NCBI GenBank assembly: GCA_022842165.1
Contig: JALHQC010000033.1
Span: forward strand, 1 to 44,776
Reading direction: 5' to 3'
Origin: a bacterium
Lineage (GTDB): Bacteria > Pseudomonadota > Alphaproteobacteria > Rhizobiales > Aestuariivirgaceae
DNA: 44,776 nucleotides
Position 1 is the first letter of the stretch. Every line of letters begins with the position of its first letter. Shown here piece after piece: positions 44,502 to 44,776 of this stretch. The notes below the pieces were generated by a model. The model searched no databases. It worked only from the letters and a program-made list of their open reading frames with translations, and was not told the DNA's origin. A program made the translations under genes and the position numbers.

Positions 44502-44776
44502 ATGAAAACTGTGCAGCCCATCTCCCGCCGGACTTGCCTTGCTTTGGGAGCCGGTGCGGCTACGGCCTTGCTGGCGCCGGCGGCGCGCGCGGCAGTGGAG
44601 CCCAACGTGGTGGCCGAACTTTTTACAAGCCAGGGCTGTTCGTCCTGCCCGCCGGCTGACAAGCTGTTCGAGGAAGTAAGCCGGATGCCCGGCGTCCTGG
44701 CGCTGACCTATCATGTCGACTACTGGGACTATCTCGGCTGGAAAGACACGCTCGGCAGCCCGGATTTCTCGCAGCG
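44502..44776 (+). CDS. DUF1223 thioredoxin-like exported protein (5' part)
   Basis: The first 91 residues of a protein that continues past the right edge. The N-terminus has a twin-arginine-type signal ([20 protein letters not shown]) with probable cleavage after ARA. The mature part starts [20 protein letters not shown] and continues [20 protein letters not shown], the DUF1223 signature with a CxxC motif. Family members are periplasmic, thioredoxin-fold and of unknown reaction. Start ATG 44502 is chosen as the first codon before the signal. Confidence 0.88.
   Translation, partial: MKTVQPISRRTCLALGAGAATALLAPAARAAVEPNVVAELFTSQGCSSCPPADKLFEEVSRMPGVLALTYHVDYWDYLGWKDTLGSPDFSQ

Overview
The window is GC-rich chromosomal DNA from an alphaproteobacterium, most likely of the order Hyphomicrobiales (Rhizobiales). 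Evidence: an smoEFGK/smoS/mtlK-type polyol operon, the heme cluster hemC-hemD-mic60-hemY with an alphaproteobacterial Mic60, the sdhCDAB order, an extensin-like periplasmic protein and tight ATGA/TGATG gene overlaps. I cannot name genus or species from sequence alone.

Layout. 1-3.8 kb: the 5' part of a PAS-domain sensor (runs off the left edge), a small secreted protein with a strong terminator, and an ABC exporter, all on the minus strand. 4.0-12.3 kb: a plus-strand polyol operon: HAD phosphatase, SorC-family regulator, a regulatory gap, then binding protein, two permeases, ATPase, sorbitol-type SDR dehydrogenase and mannitol 2-dehydrogenase. Together they import hexitols and oxidise them to ketoses. 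12.3-13.5 kb: a universal stress protein with an FNR/FixK-type box upstream, and a small HTH protein.

13.57-22.11 kb: an 8.5 kb integrative island inserted in the 3' end of tRNA-Thr(CGT). It is bounded by an imperfect 20/21-bp repeat of the tRNA end, has a P4-type integrase next to the tRNA, and looks less GC-rich than its surroundings. Its cargo is an NB-ARC/TPR STAND ATPase and a small one-helix membrane protein. The two share a 30-residue ungapped motif (STAND N-terminus, membrane protein C-terminus). This is the best candidate for an undescribed system: an NLR-like sensor paired with a membrane effector through a homotypic motif. The island also has a second tyrosine recombinase with HTH/zinc-ribbon and AlpA-like partners, a helically phased array of three identical palindromes, and an unknown coiled-coil protein.

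22.2-30.9 kb: hemY, mic60, hemD and hemC on the minus strand; divergent tsaD, gpsA, YciI-like, EVE-domain and methyltransferase genes on the plus strand, the last carrying an in-frame palindromic repeat; then a convergent EamA transporter. 30.9-36.0 kb: acetyl-CoA synthetase, a zinc-type oxidoreductase, L,D-transpeptidase, extensin-like protein and thioredoxin 2.

36.1-44.8 kb: TCA-cycle genes. sdhC, sdhD, sdhA and sdhB are present, but about 1 kb separates sdhA from sdhB. That gap holds a DUF433/DUF5615 toxin-antitoxin-like pair, a decayed second copy of the SdhA C-terminal coding end, and a CPCC-type cysteine-rich protein. Then come two small envelope proteins, aconitase with a hairpin terminator, and the start of a DUF1223 protein.
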